64,000 bases of DNA from Neoalteromonas facilis (GTDB lineage: Bacteria; Pseudomonadota; Gammaproteobacteria; Enterobacterales; Alteromonadaceae): positions 496,001 to 560,000 of the forward strand of contig NZ_PEAY01000001.1 in assembly GCF_002807665.1 (NCBI RefSeq), in the 5' to 3' direction. Every line of letters begins with the position of its first letter. Within the stretch, counting starts at the first letter, position 1. Of the stretch, positions 36,016 through 45,288 are shown piece after piece. The position numbers were made by a program, and so were the translations under genes. The notes beneath the pieces are model-generated. The model saw only the letters and a list, made by a program, of their open reading frames with translations, ran no database searches and had not been told where the DNA came from.

Positions 36016-37830
36016 ATGGGTTATATGGGTAATGCACCAACTATTGTTTATCATTTAAGTCCACATTCGGTAAGTCAGCATTTGTTTCATGTGAAGTTAG
36101 ATATTACTGCACACGAACAAGACCAACTAACACTGACAATGCCTGCGTGGATCCCAGGTAGCTACATGATCAGGGATTTTAATAAAAACCTGTCTATGTT
36201 CACCGTAAAAAGTGCTAAAGGAGACCCGCTCCCTTGGCATAAAGAAGACAAGCAAACGTGGACAGTGCACTCTGATGGTCAAGCTCTGACTGTGGAGTAT
36301 CTCGTCTATGCATTTGATTACTCTGTCAGAAGCGCATATTTAAACGATGAATTTGGTTTTATTAATGGCACCAGCGCGTTCTTGTGCGTACAAGAACACG
36401 CTAGTAAACCATGTACCGTTCATTTGTCGATGGGTGAAAAATACCAGCGACTAGATTGGCAAGTACGCACCGGTATGCCTGCAATAGAAAACGATTCAAG
36501 TGGTTTGGGTCACTATCAAGCAGACAATTATCAAACATTAATTGATTACCCGATTCTATTTGGTGTTCTACTCGAACATACTTTTAAAGTAGGCGATATC
36601 GACATTGTCATGTTATTTACGGGAAAGTTGCCCCTCGATGTTGAGCGAATAGCCGATGATCTGGTACCAATTCTTCAACAACACGTGGATTTATTTAACG
36701 ATAAGGCGCCAATAAACAAATATTGGTTTATGACGTTGTTGGCTGAAACCGGTTTTGGCGGCCTAGAGCATACTAATTCAACGGTGCTAATGTATCCACG
36801 TTGGGACTTACCGCTAGTCGGTGAAGGTGCAGCAACCGATTTTCAAAAAACAGACAGTTACCGCGATTTTCTCGCCCTTTGTAGCCATGAATTTTTGCAC
36901 ACATGGCATGTTAAACGCACTCGACCAGAGGTGTTTATTGACTATCAGCTAGACAAAGAGTCATACACGAATCAGCTGTGGATCTATGAGGGCTTCACCA
37001 GTTTCTATGATGATCTAGCGCTAGCTCGCGCCAAAGCCATTACCCCCGAACAATACACCGCGATGATAAGTAAAAATATCACTCGATTGCTGCGCAACCC
37101 AGGCCGATTAAAACAAAGTGCTGCCGACTCCAGTTACGACGCATGGACACGTTTCTATCAGCAAGATGCTAACTCTATTAATCATATTGTGAGCTATTAC
37201 ACCAAAGGAGGCTTAATTGCGCTGTGCCTAGATGTCTACATTCGCGAAAAATCTCAAGGCCGCTACTCAATGGATGACGTAATGCGCACCCTGTGGCACG
37301 AATACGGCAAGCACAACAAAGGCACACCGGACAATGTTATCCATACAATAGTGTCAGGATTGATCGGACAACCTGTAGATGAGTTACTCAATCAGTTAGT
37401 TTATGAACCAGGTGAATTACCACTTTCAGATGTATTGAATAAGATAGGATTGAAGCTGAAAATCACCCACGCTGAAAACTTTGACGACGTGGGTGGCAAG
37501 AAAGCCATTCAGCCTATGCTGAATCCATTAGGCATCAATATAAAATCATCAGACACTGGCGTATTGGTACAACAAGTAAGAGAAGCCAGCAATGGATGCA
37601 ATGCCGGGTTACAGGTTGGCGATAAGCTAATTGCAATTGATCAATGGGTTGTAACCCCTATGAACCTTGCTCGGCTTTTAAAGCAGCCAAACACTCAGGT
37701 TAGCCTGACCGTGATTCGAGATGGTCGCCTGCTCAGCCTACCCTGTATGTTGTCTTCGCAAGCCGCTGACACTGCATATATTGAAATTGCAGATCTCGAG
37801 CGCCTTGAGCAGTGGTTAGGTTTTAATTAA
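36016..37830 (+). CDS. M61-family aminopeptidase with PDZ domain
   Basis: A 604-residue zinc metallopeptidase of the glycyl-aminopeptidase M61 family. The start used is the ATG at 36016; the ATG three codons later (36025) is equally possible, and the TTG at 35986 falls in the inverted repeat. An N-terminal beta domain (about 1-170) leads to the catalytic domain with HEFLH starting at H291, then E in the IYEGFTSFYDDL segment. A PDZ domain sits at the C-terminus (about 500-585, GVLVQQVREAS). There is no signal peptide, so it is likely cytoplasmic. It converges on the M23 gene with a four-base overlap. Confidence 0.88.
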   Translation: MGYMGNAPTIVYHLSPHSVSQHLFHVKLDITAHEQDQLTLTMPAWIPGSYMIRDFNKNLSMFTVKSAKGDPLPWHKEDKQTWTVHSDGQALTVEYLVYAFDYSVRSAYLNDEFGFINGTSAFLCVQEHASKPCTVHLSMGEKYQRLDWQVRTGMPAIENDSSGLGHYQADNYQTLIDYPILFGVLLEHTFKVGDIDIVMLFTGKLPLDVERIADDLVPILQQHVDLFNDKAPINKYWFMTLLAETGFGGLEHTNSTVLMYPRWDLPLVGEGAATDFQKTDSYRDFLALCSHEFLHTWHVKRTRPEVFIDYQLDKESYTNQLWIYEGFTSFYDDLALARAKAITPEQYTAMISKNITRLLRNPGRLKQSAADSSYDAWTRFYQQDANSINHIVSYYTKGGLIALCLDVYIREKSQGRYSMDDVMRTLWHEYGKHNKGTPDNVIHTIVSGLIGQPVDELLNQLVYEPGELPLSDVLNKIGLKLKITHAENFDDVGGKKAIQPMLNPLGINIKSSDTGVLVQQVREASNGCNAGLQVGDKLIAIDQWVVTPMNLARLLKQPNTQVSLTVIRDGRLLSLPCMLSSQAADTAYIEIADLERLEQWLGFN

Positions 37831-38630
37831 TCACGAGCAGGAACCAGCAATTGGGGATCGACTCTTACTGATCCCCAATTAATACGCCAGTCTAGATGTG
37901 CACCAGTTACGCGTCCAGTTTCACCAATTTCAGCAATGAGCTGACCTTGTTTGACTTTATCTCCTGCTTTTACATGCGCTTTGTGCAAGTGAATAAATGT
38001 CGACGTTACTTGATGTCCATGATCAATAATCAACGTGCCACCAGAATAATACATATCCGGCACAAATAATGTGACAACGCCATCCGCAGGCGCTATGACA
38101 GGCGTGCCGACGGGCCCTGCCACATCAACCCCATAGTGAGGTCGCTTAGGCTCACCATTGAGTACACGTTGACTACCGTATACACCACTAATACGGCCTT
38201 CAGCTGGCCAAATAAACGATTGCGCGAAATACTCAAAATCAGTATTTATACTGCGCCCTTTTGCCACTTGCTGATTGTCTTTGCGAATGCGCTCCAATAC
38301 TGACTCTGGCGGCGTCACCATTTTCTGAGGCAAGCCATCAATTCGTTGTATATCGTACTCCCGAGCGGGTAACGCGTAACGCTCTTCACCACTACCTTCA
38401 TGGTTTTCCCAGCGTAACATTACCTCACCGGTAGCATCTCTTGAAACACCAAATACAAACCATCCGTTAGCGCTCGTTTTCAGCACTTTATCGTCAAAAT
38501 ATAACGTAGCAGGTTGGGTTAGCTTGCCTCTTACCAATGCACCTGGCTGTGGCGTATCGATTAATGCAAAGGGTGCAGCACATAGGAATGATGAAAACAC
38601 CAGTAAACATAAACCTAAGCATCTATACAC
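37827..38630 (-). CDS. exported M23-family (LytM-like) peptidase
   Basis: A secreted LytM/M23 cell-wall peptidase of 267 residues. I use the GTG at 38630, with AAGGGAG upstream, giving a signal peptide YRCLGLCLLVFSSFLCA before APFAL; a TTG at 38636 is an alternative. The catalytic domain (about 140-265) has the first zinc motif HYGVD (H165, D169) and a second motif HLDW (H245, D247). Most M23 enzymes have HLH at the second site, so a zinc ligand is changed to aspartate. IHLHK (near 215) supplies the other expected histidine. It overlaps the PTPS-like gene by eight bases. Family roles: murein cleavage or activation of amidases. Confidence 0.82.
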   Translation of the reverse strand: MYRCLGLCLLVFSSFLCAAPFALIDTPQPGALVRGKLTQPATLYFDDKVLKTSANGWFVFGVSRDATGEVMLRWENHEGSGEERYALPAREYDIQRIDGLPQKMVTPPESVLERIRKDNQQVAKGRSINTDFEYFAQSFIWPAEGRISGVYGSQRVLNGEPKRPHYGVDVAGPVGTPVIAPADGVVTLFVPDMYYSGGTLIIDHGHQVTSTFIHLHKAHVKAGDKVKQGQLIAEIGETGRVTGAHLDWRINWGSVRVDPQLLVPARD

Positions 38631-39531
38631 GCGCAATTGCTCCCTTACCAACGCCTTCAAAAGCAATCACTTCGTATTCTTTATCGGGTTCCATTCTCTG
38701 TTGCTCCTGCAACATATACTGCGCCAAACATTCCACAGTTGAGTCAGTATCGATAATTTCACTTTCAGCTTTCGCGATCACCAATTCAAAATAGCCTTGA
38801 GACGCTTCGTAAGCAAAGCAGTGTGCATAATCAAAGGATTTGTTAATACCCGATAACTTTAATTGTGCAGGCGCTATGACATCCTCTTGAGAGCCTATGT
38901 AGATATCGCACCAACGCGTTGACCAATAATGTTCAGCTTCAATGCTTTCCTTACCGTTCTCATACACGATTACTTTTGAACGATGCCCATGTGCAATACG
39001 CTGACAGTTCCCTTCGTGTTTCTTGAGACCATGAGTGTAGTGATAAAACGGTGTCGGTATCACTTCAGTACGCAGCTTTAGCGTAATATCATCAACATTA
39101 TCCGGTAAGTGCGTTGCAATGATATCTTTGAGATATTGACTTACTGATGCCATATCCACTTGTTCAGCATAGACAAATGCGTAAGCTTCATCAGGGCAAT
39201 ACATGTAGATGCTGGCATCCTGAGTAACCGCTTCACCGTCGCTCTCCCCAGCGCAGGTCCGCTCAAAATTGACTTGCACCATACCATCATCTGTATGATG
39301 AATGACCGACGTACTAGGAGATTCCACCGGTACTAGCAACTTGTGGTCGACGTACTCGTCAATTAAGCGCTTAAGATCTTTCTTAACCCTACCGAAATCT
39401 TGGATCATGCTTTCTTCGTTGAGCTCACCCGCTAAAACGACATCGACAATCCAACTCTCCCCTACCATTCCGCGCTTAGCGCAGAGGTAAGAAAAATCCA
39501 TTACGGTTAAATCATTAACAAATAACTGCAT
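38623..39531 (-). CDS. 6-pyruvoyl-tetrahydropterin-synthase-like protein, tandem
   Basis: A 302-residue protein that looks like two fused 6-pyruvoyl/6-carboxytetrahydropterin synthase (QueD/PTPS) units. The N-terminal half has the family's dimer helix (MIQDFGRVKKDLKRLIDEYVDHKLL, about 42-66) but no metal histidines. The second half has a metal-site segment GNCQRIAHGHRSKV (about 178-192) with a cysteine and HGH. It resembles proteins labelled 6-carboxytetrahydropterin synthase in Vibrio and Shewanella, though activity on the QueD substrate is unproven. Its last codons overlap the start of the M23 gene by eight bases, so the two are probably cotranscribed. Confidence 0.72.
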   Translation of the reverse strand: MQLFVNDLTVMDFSYLCAKRGMVGESWIVDVVLAGELNEESMIQDFGRVKKDLKRLIDEYVDHKLLVPVESPSTSVIHHTDDGMVQVNFERTCAGESDGEAVTQDASIYMYCPDEAYAFVYAEQVDMASVSQYLKDIIATHLPDNVDDITLKLRTEVIPTPFYHYTHGLKKHEGNCQRIAHGHRSKVIVYENGKESIEAEHYWSTRWCDIYIGSQEDVIAPAQLKLSGINKSFDYAHCFAYEASQGYFELVIAKAESEIIDTDSTVECLAQYMLQEQQRMEPDKEYEVIAFEGVGKGAIARV

Positions 39532-39622
39532 AGTACCTTTAATTTCTTTAAATAAGGGGAGTTAAACCCCATTTGCTGCATAGTATAACGGGGTTTCACC
39601 AATATGTGCGACGCGAACTGCT

Positions 39623-40663
39623 TTATTTCTCGCTGCGCATTAACTGATCTTTTAGGTTGGGTGGTATGCCGCGAATAACCAGCGTGTCCGTATGGGCATC
39701 GTATTTAACTTTATCGCCATATAGATTGCGATCAAAACTCAACGTAACCCCCCCACCTTGTCCACTGAACTTAGCCAACTGCTTTATCACCGCTCGATCA
39801 GGTTGAAAAGTATCCTCTATTGGCGTTTCAGACGCTTGGACAAATTGACTGAAGTCAAAATTCTCAGCCGCATCAGACGGTAGCTTTGCTGACAGCTCGC
39901 TAAGCTGAATATCGTCGCCACTGGCTATCTTTTCTTTATAGTATTCTTTCACCGTATCACGGTGTTGCTGCTTTTCTTGCACATCAAGCTGCTCACTGGC
40001 CAGATAGTCATCAACACTGTTAAGCAATTGTGCATTTTGCTGTTTGATGTCGAGCAATTCTTCGCAACCTAAAAAGGCCATAAAGAAATCAGCCACTTTT
40101 CGTCCCATGCGCCCTTTTATAAAGCTAATGTATCGAGCTTTCTCTGGCTGCACACTCAATTGAGTCAGATCAATGCGAGCCGCTAATTGCATTTTGGCTA
40201 AGTCCAGGTGCTCACTAATCGTAAGCTCTAATTGCTTATCCACGTGTACATGTTGCTGTGTATTAAGTAGGCAGACCATCAGGTAATCTGTTGCTAAATA
40301 CTCATAACGACAAAACACCAAAAACCCCGTTTCAACCATCTGCATATCAGCCATAGTCGCAATTAAATGCTGCGCTGCTGCTTGCGTAAAGTGTTGAAAG
40401 GTTTCTTCACTGCTTTCTGATTCACTGCCAATCAGCATTTGATTTAGCGCCTGTTCGAATATAAAGGCTTGTTCGTCTTCAGGTGCAGCAAACTTACCTA
40501 TACCTTTACTTGGTTTACCATTAAATGCATGGTTAATTTGCGCAACCAACGTTTCTATTGAAGGGGTAACCTCAATACAGGCTTCGCGAGGTAATAAGGT
40601 TAATTTCTGTTCAGATTTCACGAGCAGTTGATGAACAATAAACTGGTGTATGACTGCACTCAT
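39623..40663 (-). CDS. yejK: nucleoid-associated protein YejK
   Basis: YejK (NdpA) is an abundant nucleoid-associated protein of unclear role. The 346-residue protein has the family's all-over pattern: IHQFIVHQL at the start, RYISFIKGRMGRKVADFF near residue 177, and the C-terminal FDRNLYGDKVKYD and LVIRGIPPNLKDQL. It is complete and of usual length (E. coli 335). It is divergent from yejL-lapC across 218 bases, the same order as in enterobacteria and Shewanella. AGGAAA lies about 11 bases before the ATG. Confidence 0.92.
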   Translation of the reverse strand: MSAVIHQFIVHQLLVKSEQKLTLLPREACIEVTPSIETLVAQINHAFNGKPSKGIGKFAAPEDEQAFIFEQALNQMLIGSESESSEETFQHFTQAAAQHLIATMADMQMVETGFLVFCRYEYLATDYLMVCLLNTQQHVHVDKQLELTISEHLDLAKMQLAARIDLTQLSVQPEKARYISFIKGRMGRKVADFFMAFLGCEELLDIKQQNAQLLNSVDDYLASEQLDVQEKQQHRDTVKEYYKEKIASGDDIQLSELSAKLPSDAAENFDFSQFVQASETPIEDTFQPDRAVIKQLAKFSGQGGGVTLSFDRNLYGDKVKYDAHTDTLVIRGIPPNLKDQLMRSEK

Positions 40664-40881
40664 TGATTCAAGATTTCCTCAGTCGAGAGAACGACAAAAT
40701 TTCACTTTTCTGACTATACTTTTGGCAACAAAGCGATAAAACAGCATGAATTTTCAAGGCCTTGTTGCGTAATCGGGTAAACTTTGCGATAAACTTTGTT
40801 ATCGTGAAAGCAGGGATTATAATCGATCTAAATAAAAATCCATGCCTTTTGACAAAAACTACATAAAAAATTGAGATCTGC

Positions 40882-41094
40882 ATGCCAATACAATCACGTT
40901 ACTCCAACACCCAAATCGAATCAGTCATGCAAGATTTAGTTGATGTGCTAAATAAACATCAATGTGGTCGTGACTTGGCGCTGATGGTATTGGGTAACAC
41001 CGTTACAACTGTACTCACCCAACAATACGACGAGAACCAGCGACAAGCGATGGCCGAACAATTCAGCCAAGCAATGTTAAAAAGCGTGAAGTAA
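40882..41094 (+). CDS. yejL: conserved small protein YejL (DUF1414)
   Basis: A 70-residue protein matching YejL: MPIQSRYSNTQIESVMQDLV at the start, CGRDLALMVLGN (28-39), and an all-helical fold with QRQAMAEQFSQAM at the end. It is soluble and has no known function; its structure in E. coli is a small helical dimer. GAGAT precedes the ATG. It is followed after four bases by lapC (yejM), the conserved operon order, and is divergent from yejK. Confidence 0.92.
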   Translation: MPIQSRYSNTQIESVMQDLVDVLNKHQCGRDLALMVLGNTVTTVLTQQYDENQRQAMAEQFSQAMLKSVK

Positions 41095-41098
41095 CCCT

Positions 41099-42637
41099 AT
41101 GATTTTAGCAGAATCGCCGCGTCGACAGCGTGTTACAAAGTTAGTTAATTGGGGGCATTGGTTTGCGCTAGCGAATATACTTTTAGCTCTCATCATTTCG
41201 TCAATTTTTGTTTTCTCGTCACCGCAATCGGGGACATGGATCGGAACCGTTTATTTATTCGCTAATTGGTTCGGCCACATTGGCTTTTTGACTTTTTGTG
41301 GGTTTGTCATTTTTGTTCTCCCCCAATGTTACTGGGTAACCAACTCTAACTTTGTGAAAGGCAGTGGTTCCGCAATCGCAGCCATTGGGTTAGCGCTGCT
41401 GGCTCTCGATGCGCTCATCTTTAATCGCACAGGTTTTCACATAACGCTTAATTCTGCGGCACTGGTTCGATCGGAAACGCAAAACCAATTGAGTTTGTTT
41501 GGTTGGCAAGAGTGGAGCTACCTTGGGCTACTGTTTGTTGTGTGGTTTCTTTTTCAGTTGGTTATCGCTAATGCGATTTGGAAACGAATTGAACGCTTAA
41601 CCAAACACAAGGTGGGCGTTCCTGTGACTGGATTGTTTGTGCTGTGCTTTGTAACAAGCCATGCCATGCACGTTTGGGCAGATGCGCGGCTTTACCAACC
41701 CATCATAAAGCAAGATAACATGTTTCCACTGTCCTACCCTGCGACGGCTAAAACACTGTTATCTCGATATGAACTATTGGATTTAGAAAGCTACCAACAA
41801 CGCAAGCAGCTGCAATTTAATCCGCATCTAAAAACGGTTACCTATCCCTTATCCTCGCTATTTTGCAGCATAAGTTCAGAGCAATCACTCGCTATTTTTG
41901 TTCAAACCGATACTCAACCTATCGGCGTATTGGATGACATGGATCTGCGCAAAAATCCGCGTTTTTATGTTTCTTCAACGGATATCAGTTCACTGGTGAA
42001 TACAACCTTGTACGGCGTTCCTGAGATTTATTCTCAAACTCTCAGTGACCGTACGCCAGTTTTGTTTGATATGGCTGAGGCATTCGATATCCCAATCGTT
42101 GTAGATACCGACCCTGGCCTAGTGAAGCACAAAGGCGCTGCAATCGTCAGTCAAGATGGTTTGCGTTTCGCCAATAGCATCGTCGGCGGTAAGATAGTTG
42201 TTGTTTTCGCTGCCGCAGCCGATATTGAGCAATGGCTTACACTACCTAGCATACGTAAGGCGCATTTGTTAATCGCTACCGGTTACAACCCTGAATCGCC
42301 AGAAACAGCAGGTACGCTGTATTCTTCTGCTGATATTGACTCGGCGATGGCAAGCACCGAAGATTTGATCCCAACAGCTTTGAATATGATGGGATGTAAT
42401 GCGGACGTTGGTTTGTATTCAACCGGTCAAAATTTACTAGAACCACAGCGCCAATGGGTAGTGACAACCAGTGGTGACAAAATTATTCTGCTACACGGCA
42501 ACCTTCGCACCGAAGTGATGAGTAATGGTAACTACAATATCAGCGATATTGCCAATGGGAATCGCAGCACTGCAACGTTAAACACTGACCTATTCAGTCA
42601 AGCGATTAAACATTTAAGTCGCTTCTCTTCACGCTAA
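41099..42637 (+). CDS. lapC: LapC/YejM-type inner-membrane protein, shortened
   Basis: LapC (YejM, PbgA) senses LPS level at the inner membrane and restrains LpxC breakdown by LapB-FtsH. This 512-residue protein has the five-helix N-terminal domain (about 15-200) and conserved linker segments (MFPLSYPATAKTLL, near 213). The C-terminal sulfatase-like domain is present but about 75 residues shorter than E. coli YejM (586) and lacks the recognisable ITVDG core; LAIFVQTDTQ stands in its place. The end of the domain (YSTGQNLLEPQRQWVVTT, near 440) matches well. It follows yejL by four bases and converges on gmhB with a four-base overlap. Confidence 0.85.
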   Translation: MILAESPRRQRVTKLVNWGHWFALANILLALIISSIFVFSSPQSGTWIGTVYLFANWFGHIGFLTFCGFVIFVLPQCYWVTNSNFVKGSGSAIAAIGLALLALDALIFNRTGFHITLNSAALVRSETQNQLSLFGWQEWSYLGLLFVVWFLFQLVIANAIWKRIERLTKHKVGVPVTGLFVLCFVTSHAMHVWADARLYQPIIKQDNMFPLSYPATAKTLLSRYELLDLESYQQRKQLQFNPHLKTVTYPLSSLFCSISSEQSLAIFVQTDTQPIGVLDDMDLRKNPRFYVSSTDISSLVNTTLYGVPEIYSQTLSDRTPVLFDMAEAFDIPIVVDTDPGLVKHKGAAIVSQDGLRFANSIVGGKIVVVFAAAADIEQWLTLPSIRKAHLLIATGYNPESPETAGTLYSSADIDSAMASTEDLIPTALNMMGCNADVGLYSTGQNLLEPQRQWVVTTSGDKIILLHGNLRTEVMSNGNYNISDIANGNRSTATLNTDLFSQAIKHLSRFSSR

Positions 42638-43194
42638 GGATTGATATCGTCCAGTGTATGTACCACTTGCACCATCGGAGTTGTTATTTGATTCCGGTGG
42701 CTGGCGAGCTTGGTCTCCTCTTCCCCCATGGGATCAAACAATACAAAACGCCCAACCCCGGCACGAGAAGCGGCAATCGCATCCGTTAATTTGTCACCAA
42801 TCATGATACTTCGCGCCATATCGATATTTTGTTCGGTGGCCGCAAGCGTAAAAAGGCCAGGCTTAGGTTTACGACAATCACAATCATTGTGCTCACCATA
42901 TTCTGGATGATGGGGACAAAAATAGACGGGAATTGTCCCTATACCGCATTTTTTGAATTCGATTTGGAATAGGTCCATCACATGGAAGAATTCATCTTCT
43001 GAATACATCCCCCGTGCAATACCGGATTGATTGGTAATAATTACAGGTTTATAACCTGCATCATTGAAGCGCTTGATCAGACCAAAGATCCCATCAATAA
43101 AGTCAACATCTCTGGGTTTATAGACATACCCATGATTAACGTTGATAACGCCATCTCGATCGAGAAAAAGTGCTGGAGTTGCGCTAGCCGCCAT
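42634..43194 (-). CDS. gmhB: D-glycero-D-manno-heptose-1,7-bisphosphate 7-phosphatase
   Basis: GmhB removes the 7-phosphate in the ADP-heptose pathway for the LPS inner core. The 186-residue HAD phosphatase has motif I FLDRDGVIN (nucleophile D12, acid D14), motif II ITNQSGIARG, the HAD zinc loop CPHHPEYGEHNDCDCRKPKPG (three to four cysteines and a histidine), and motif IV GDKLTDAIAA. All are intact. It lies between lapC, another LPS-related gene, on the other strand, and the valine operon. Other heptose genes are not in the window. Confidence 0.93.
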   Translation of the reverse strand: MAASATPALFLDRDGVINVNHGYVYKPRDVDFIDGIFGLIKRFNDAGYKPVIITNQSGIARGMYSEDEFFHVMDLFQIEFKKCGIGTIPVYFCPHHPEYGEHNDCDCRKPKPGLFTLAATEQNIDMARSIMIGDKLTDAIAASRAGVGRFVLFDPMGEEETKLASHRNQITTPMVQVVHTLDDINP

Positions 43195-43241
43195 GACCTA
43201 CTTTACCCTGTAATGCCTCGGCGCCTAGCGTTTTGCGTTGA

Positions 43242-44129
43242 CTAGCGCGCGGAGAACAGTTTAAAAATGCTCGAGAAATCGAGTTTACCATTGCCCTGCT
43301 TGCTGTGCAGTTTATACAAATTCTGAGCTTGTGAACCCATAGGCACAGTAGAATTTGACTGGGCCGCACATTCCATAGCTAATGATAGATCCTTTTTCAT
43401 TAGATCGACCATAAACCCCCCCTGATAATCATTGCTTGACGGTACGTTTTCCATAACATCTGGACAAGGGTTGTATAACTCTAATGTCCAGTTACGCCCA
43501 GAACTCTTCAACATGATTTCTGATAACACTTTTGGATCTAATCCGTTATCAATACCCATTTGAAGCGCTTCTGATGTACCCGCCATCAAAACAGACAACA
43601 GCATGTTGTTGCATATTTTGGCAATTTGACCAGCACCGTGAGCGCCCGCATGGAAAATGTTTTTTCCCATAGCATTTAGGGCTTCCATTGCTTCATTCAA
43701 ATCACTTTCTTCACCGCCAACAATAAACGTTAGCGTGCCTGCTTTCGCGCCGCCTACTCCGCCTGATACGGGCGCATCGATGAAACGTATGCCGCAGTCG
43801 CTGAGTTGTTTAGCCACCGTTTTTGCAGAGTCTGCATCGATGGTACTGCAATCAATAACCAAGCAGCCTTGGCTTAATTCACTCAATACCCCTTGCTCAG
43901 CACTGTATAGAGAGCGTACATGAGCCCCAGCAGGTAGCATTGAAATAACGATATCAGCACCTTTAACCGCTTCGTTAGCGCTACTAGCAGTTGTTGCGCC
44001 AACCGATTTAAGTTGTGCCATGGCTGCATCGACTAAATCAAAAACAGTCACCGCAAAGCCATGCTTTACGAGGTTTTCAGCCATTGGGCCACCCATGTTA
44101 CCCAATCCAATAAATGCAATTTTTTTCAT
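43242..44129 (-). CDS. mmsB: 3-hydroxyisobutyrate dehydrogenase
   Basis: MmsB oxidises 3-hydroxyisobutyrate to methylmalonate semialdehyde with NAD+, late in valine breakdown. The 295-residue protein has a Rossmann motif GLGNMGGPMAENL (8-20), the substrate motif DAPVSGGVGGAKAGTL (about 117-132) and the catalytic lysine in GAGQIAKICNN (near 171). It is the last gene of the minus-strand operon mmsA, acyl-CoA dehydrogenase, hydrolase, mmsB. Its start shares one base with the hydrolase stop (TAATG). A related enzyme lies at 49849. Confidence 0.93.
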   Translation of the reverse strand: MKKIAFIGLGNMGGPMAENLVKHGFAVTVFDLVDAAMAQLKSVGATTASSANEAVKGADIVISMLPAGAHVRSLYSAEQGVLSELSQGCLVIDCSTIDADSAKTVAKQLSDCGIRFIDAPVSGGVGGAKAGTLTFIVGGEESDLNEAMEALNAMGKNIFHAGAHGAGQIAKICNNMLLSVLMAGTSEALQMGIDNGLDPKVLSEIMLKSSGRNWTLELYNPCPDVMENVPSSNDYQGGFMVDLMKKDLSLAMECAAQSNSTVPMGSQAQNLYKLHSKQGNGKLDFSSIFKLFSAR

Positions 44130-45280
44130 TATGATTTCCCTAACATTGCTAACGGATGCTCACTTGGCTCCCAAGGAGAAGAGAAAAACCAATCAATGGT
44201 GTCTTGTGGAACATCTTTGATAGCGCTGTAGCGCCATTTTGGTTGCATATCTTTATCAATCAGAAGTGCTCTGACGCCTTCTGCGAATTCACCAAACTCA
44301 CCACAACGACAGGACAAATCTAGCTCCATACGAAAGCAGTCGGCTAAACTCATACTCTCACCACGCTTCAATTGCTCAAGAACGATCGAAGCCGTTATTG
44401 GAGAGCCATGTGCCAAGCTATTTTGCGCTTTGGATAGCCACTTATTGTTACTACTGTCTAATGCCAGAATGTTATCGACAATCGAGTTCACATCTTCTGC
44501 AGAGCAGGCAGCATCAATCGCTTTCTGCAATGGCTCTATAAACCCTTCTGGTTTGCTATCTTGAGATATATTGTGGAAGGTCAGCAAGACATCACTGACC
44601 AAGGTATGCATTTCGCGAATAGCATTCTTCGACATCTTTTCAGATGGCCAGGGTTGGCGTACTAGCGCATCTATGCAGTCGTCAATGCTATATTCTCCCG
44701 CATAGAAATTCGCCAAGCCGGAATACAACGCATCTGTTGCATTAATACTTGCGCCCGTGAGGCCTAAAAACAAACCGACTTTTCCCGGCATTTTAGGCAG
44801 AAACCAACTGCCCCCCACATCAGGATACAAACCGATCGTAATTTCTGGCATTGCGATGCGAGATGTTGTAGTGACGACTCTATGACTGGCACCATTGAAG
44901 AGACCAAGACCGCCGCCCATTACGATCCCTTTACCCCAGACGATAATAGGCTTTTCATAAGTATGAATACGAAAATCTAATTGATATTCGTAATTGAAAA
45001 AATCTTCTAAGAACGCAGGCGTTTTTTTCGGTTCTTGCACCATGGCGTTGTACATAGACACGACATCGCCACCAGCACAAAAAGCTTTATCGCCAACAGA
45101 ATCTAAAATGACACAAACAATATCCTCTTGGCTCTGCCATTCAACGAGTTGTGCGTCTATTCGGCGAACCATAGACAAATCGATGGCATTCAGTGCCTTG
45201 AGCTTGTTTAATTGAATATAACCAATTTTGCCACCTTCGGCAGCATCAAGGGTTTTACACAGTACACTTTGTTCTGTCAT
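44129..45280 (-). CDS. 3-hydroxyisobutyryl-CoA hydrolase
   Basis: A crotonase-fold hydrolase of 383 residues that releases 3-hydroxyisobutyrate from its CoA ester in valine breakdown. The length and the segments KAFCAGGDVVSMYNA (about 65-80), MGGGLGLFNGASHRVVT (about 121-137) and MPEITIGLYPDVGGSWFLP (about 143-161) match HIBCH rather than simple enoyl-CoA hydratases (about 260 residues). AAGGA lies before the ATG. The gene starts eight bases after the acyl-CoA dehydrogenase and overlaps mmsB by one base. A separate enoyl-CoA hydratase for the prior step is not in this operon; this protein may not do both. Confidence 0.9.
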   Translation of the reverse strand: MTEQSVLCKTLDAAEGGKIGYIQLNKLKALNAIDLSMVRRIDAQLVEWQSQEDIVCVILDSVGDKAFCAGGDVVSMYNAMVQEPKKTPAFLEDFFNYEYQLDFRIHTYEKPIIVWGKGIVMGGGLGLFNGASHRVVTTTSRIAMPEITIGLYPDVGGSWFLPKMPGKVGLFLGLTGASINATDALYSGLANFYAGEYSIDDCIDALVRQPWPSEKMSKNAIREMHTLVSDVLLTFHNISQDSKPEGFIEPLQKAIDAACSAEDVNSIVDNILALDSSNNKWLSKAQNSLAHGSPITASIVLEQLKRGESMSLADCFRMELDLSCRCGEFGEFAEGVRALLIDKDMQPKWRYSAIKDVPQDTIDWFFSSPWEPSEHPLAMLGKS

Positions 45281-45288
45281 AGCAATCC

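Noticed and set aside
38623-38666. Possible frameshift joining the M23 and PTPS-like genes
   Set aside because: Both frames are full-length with their own domain layout and a workable start for M23 at 38630, so this is a normal overlap and not a broken fusion.
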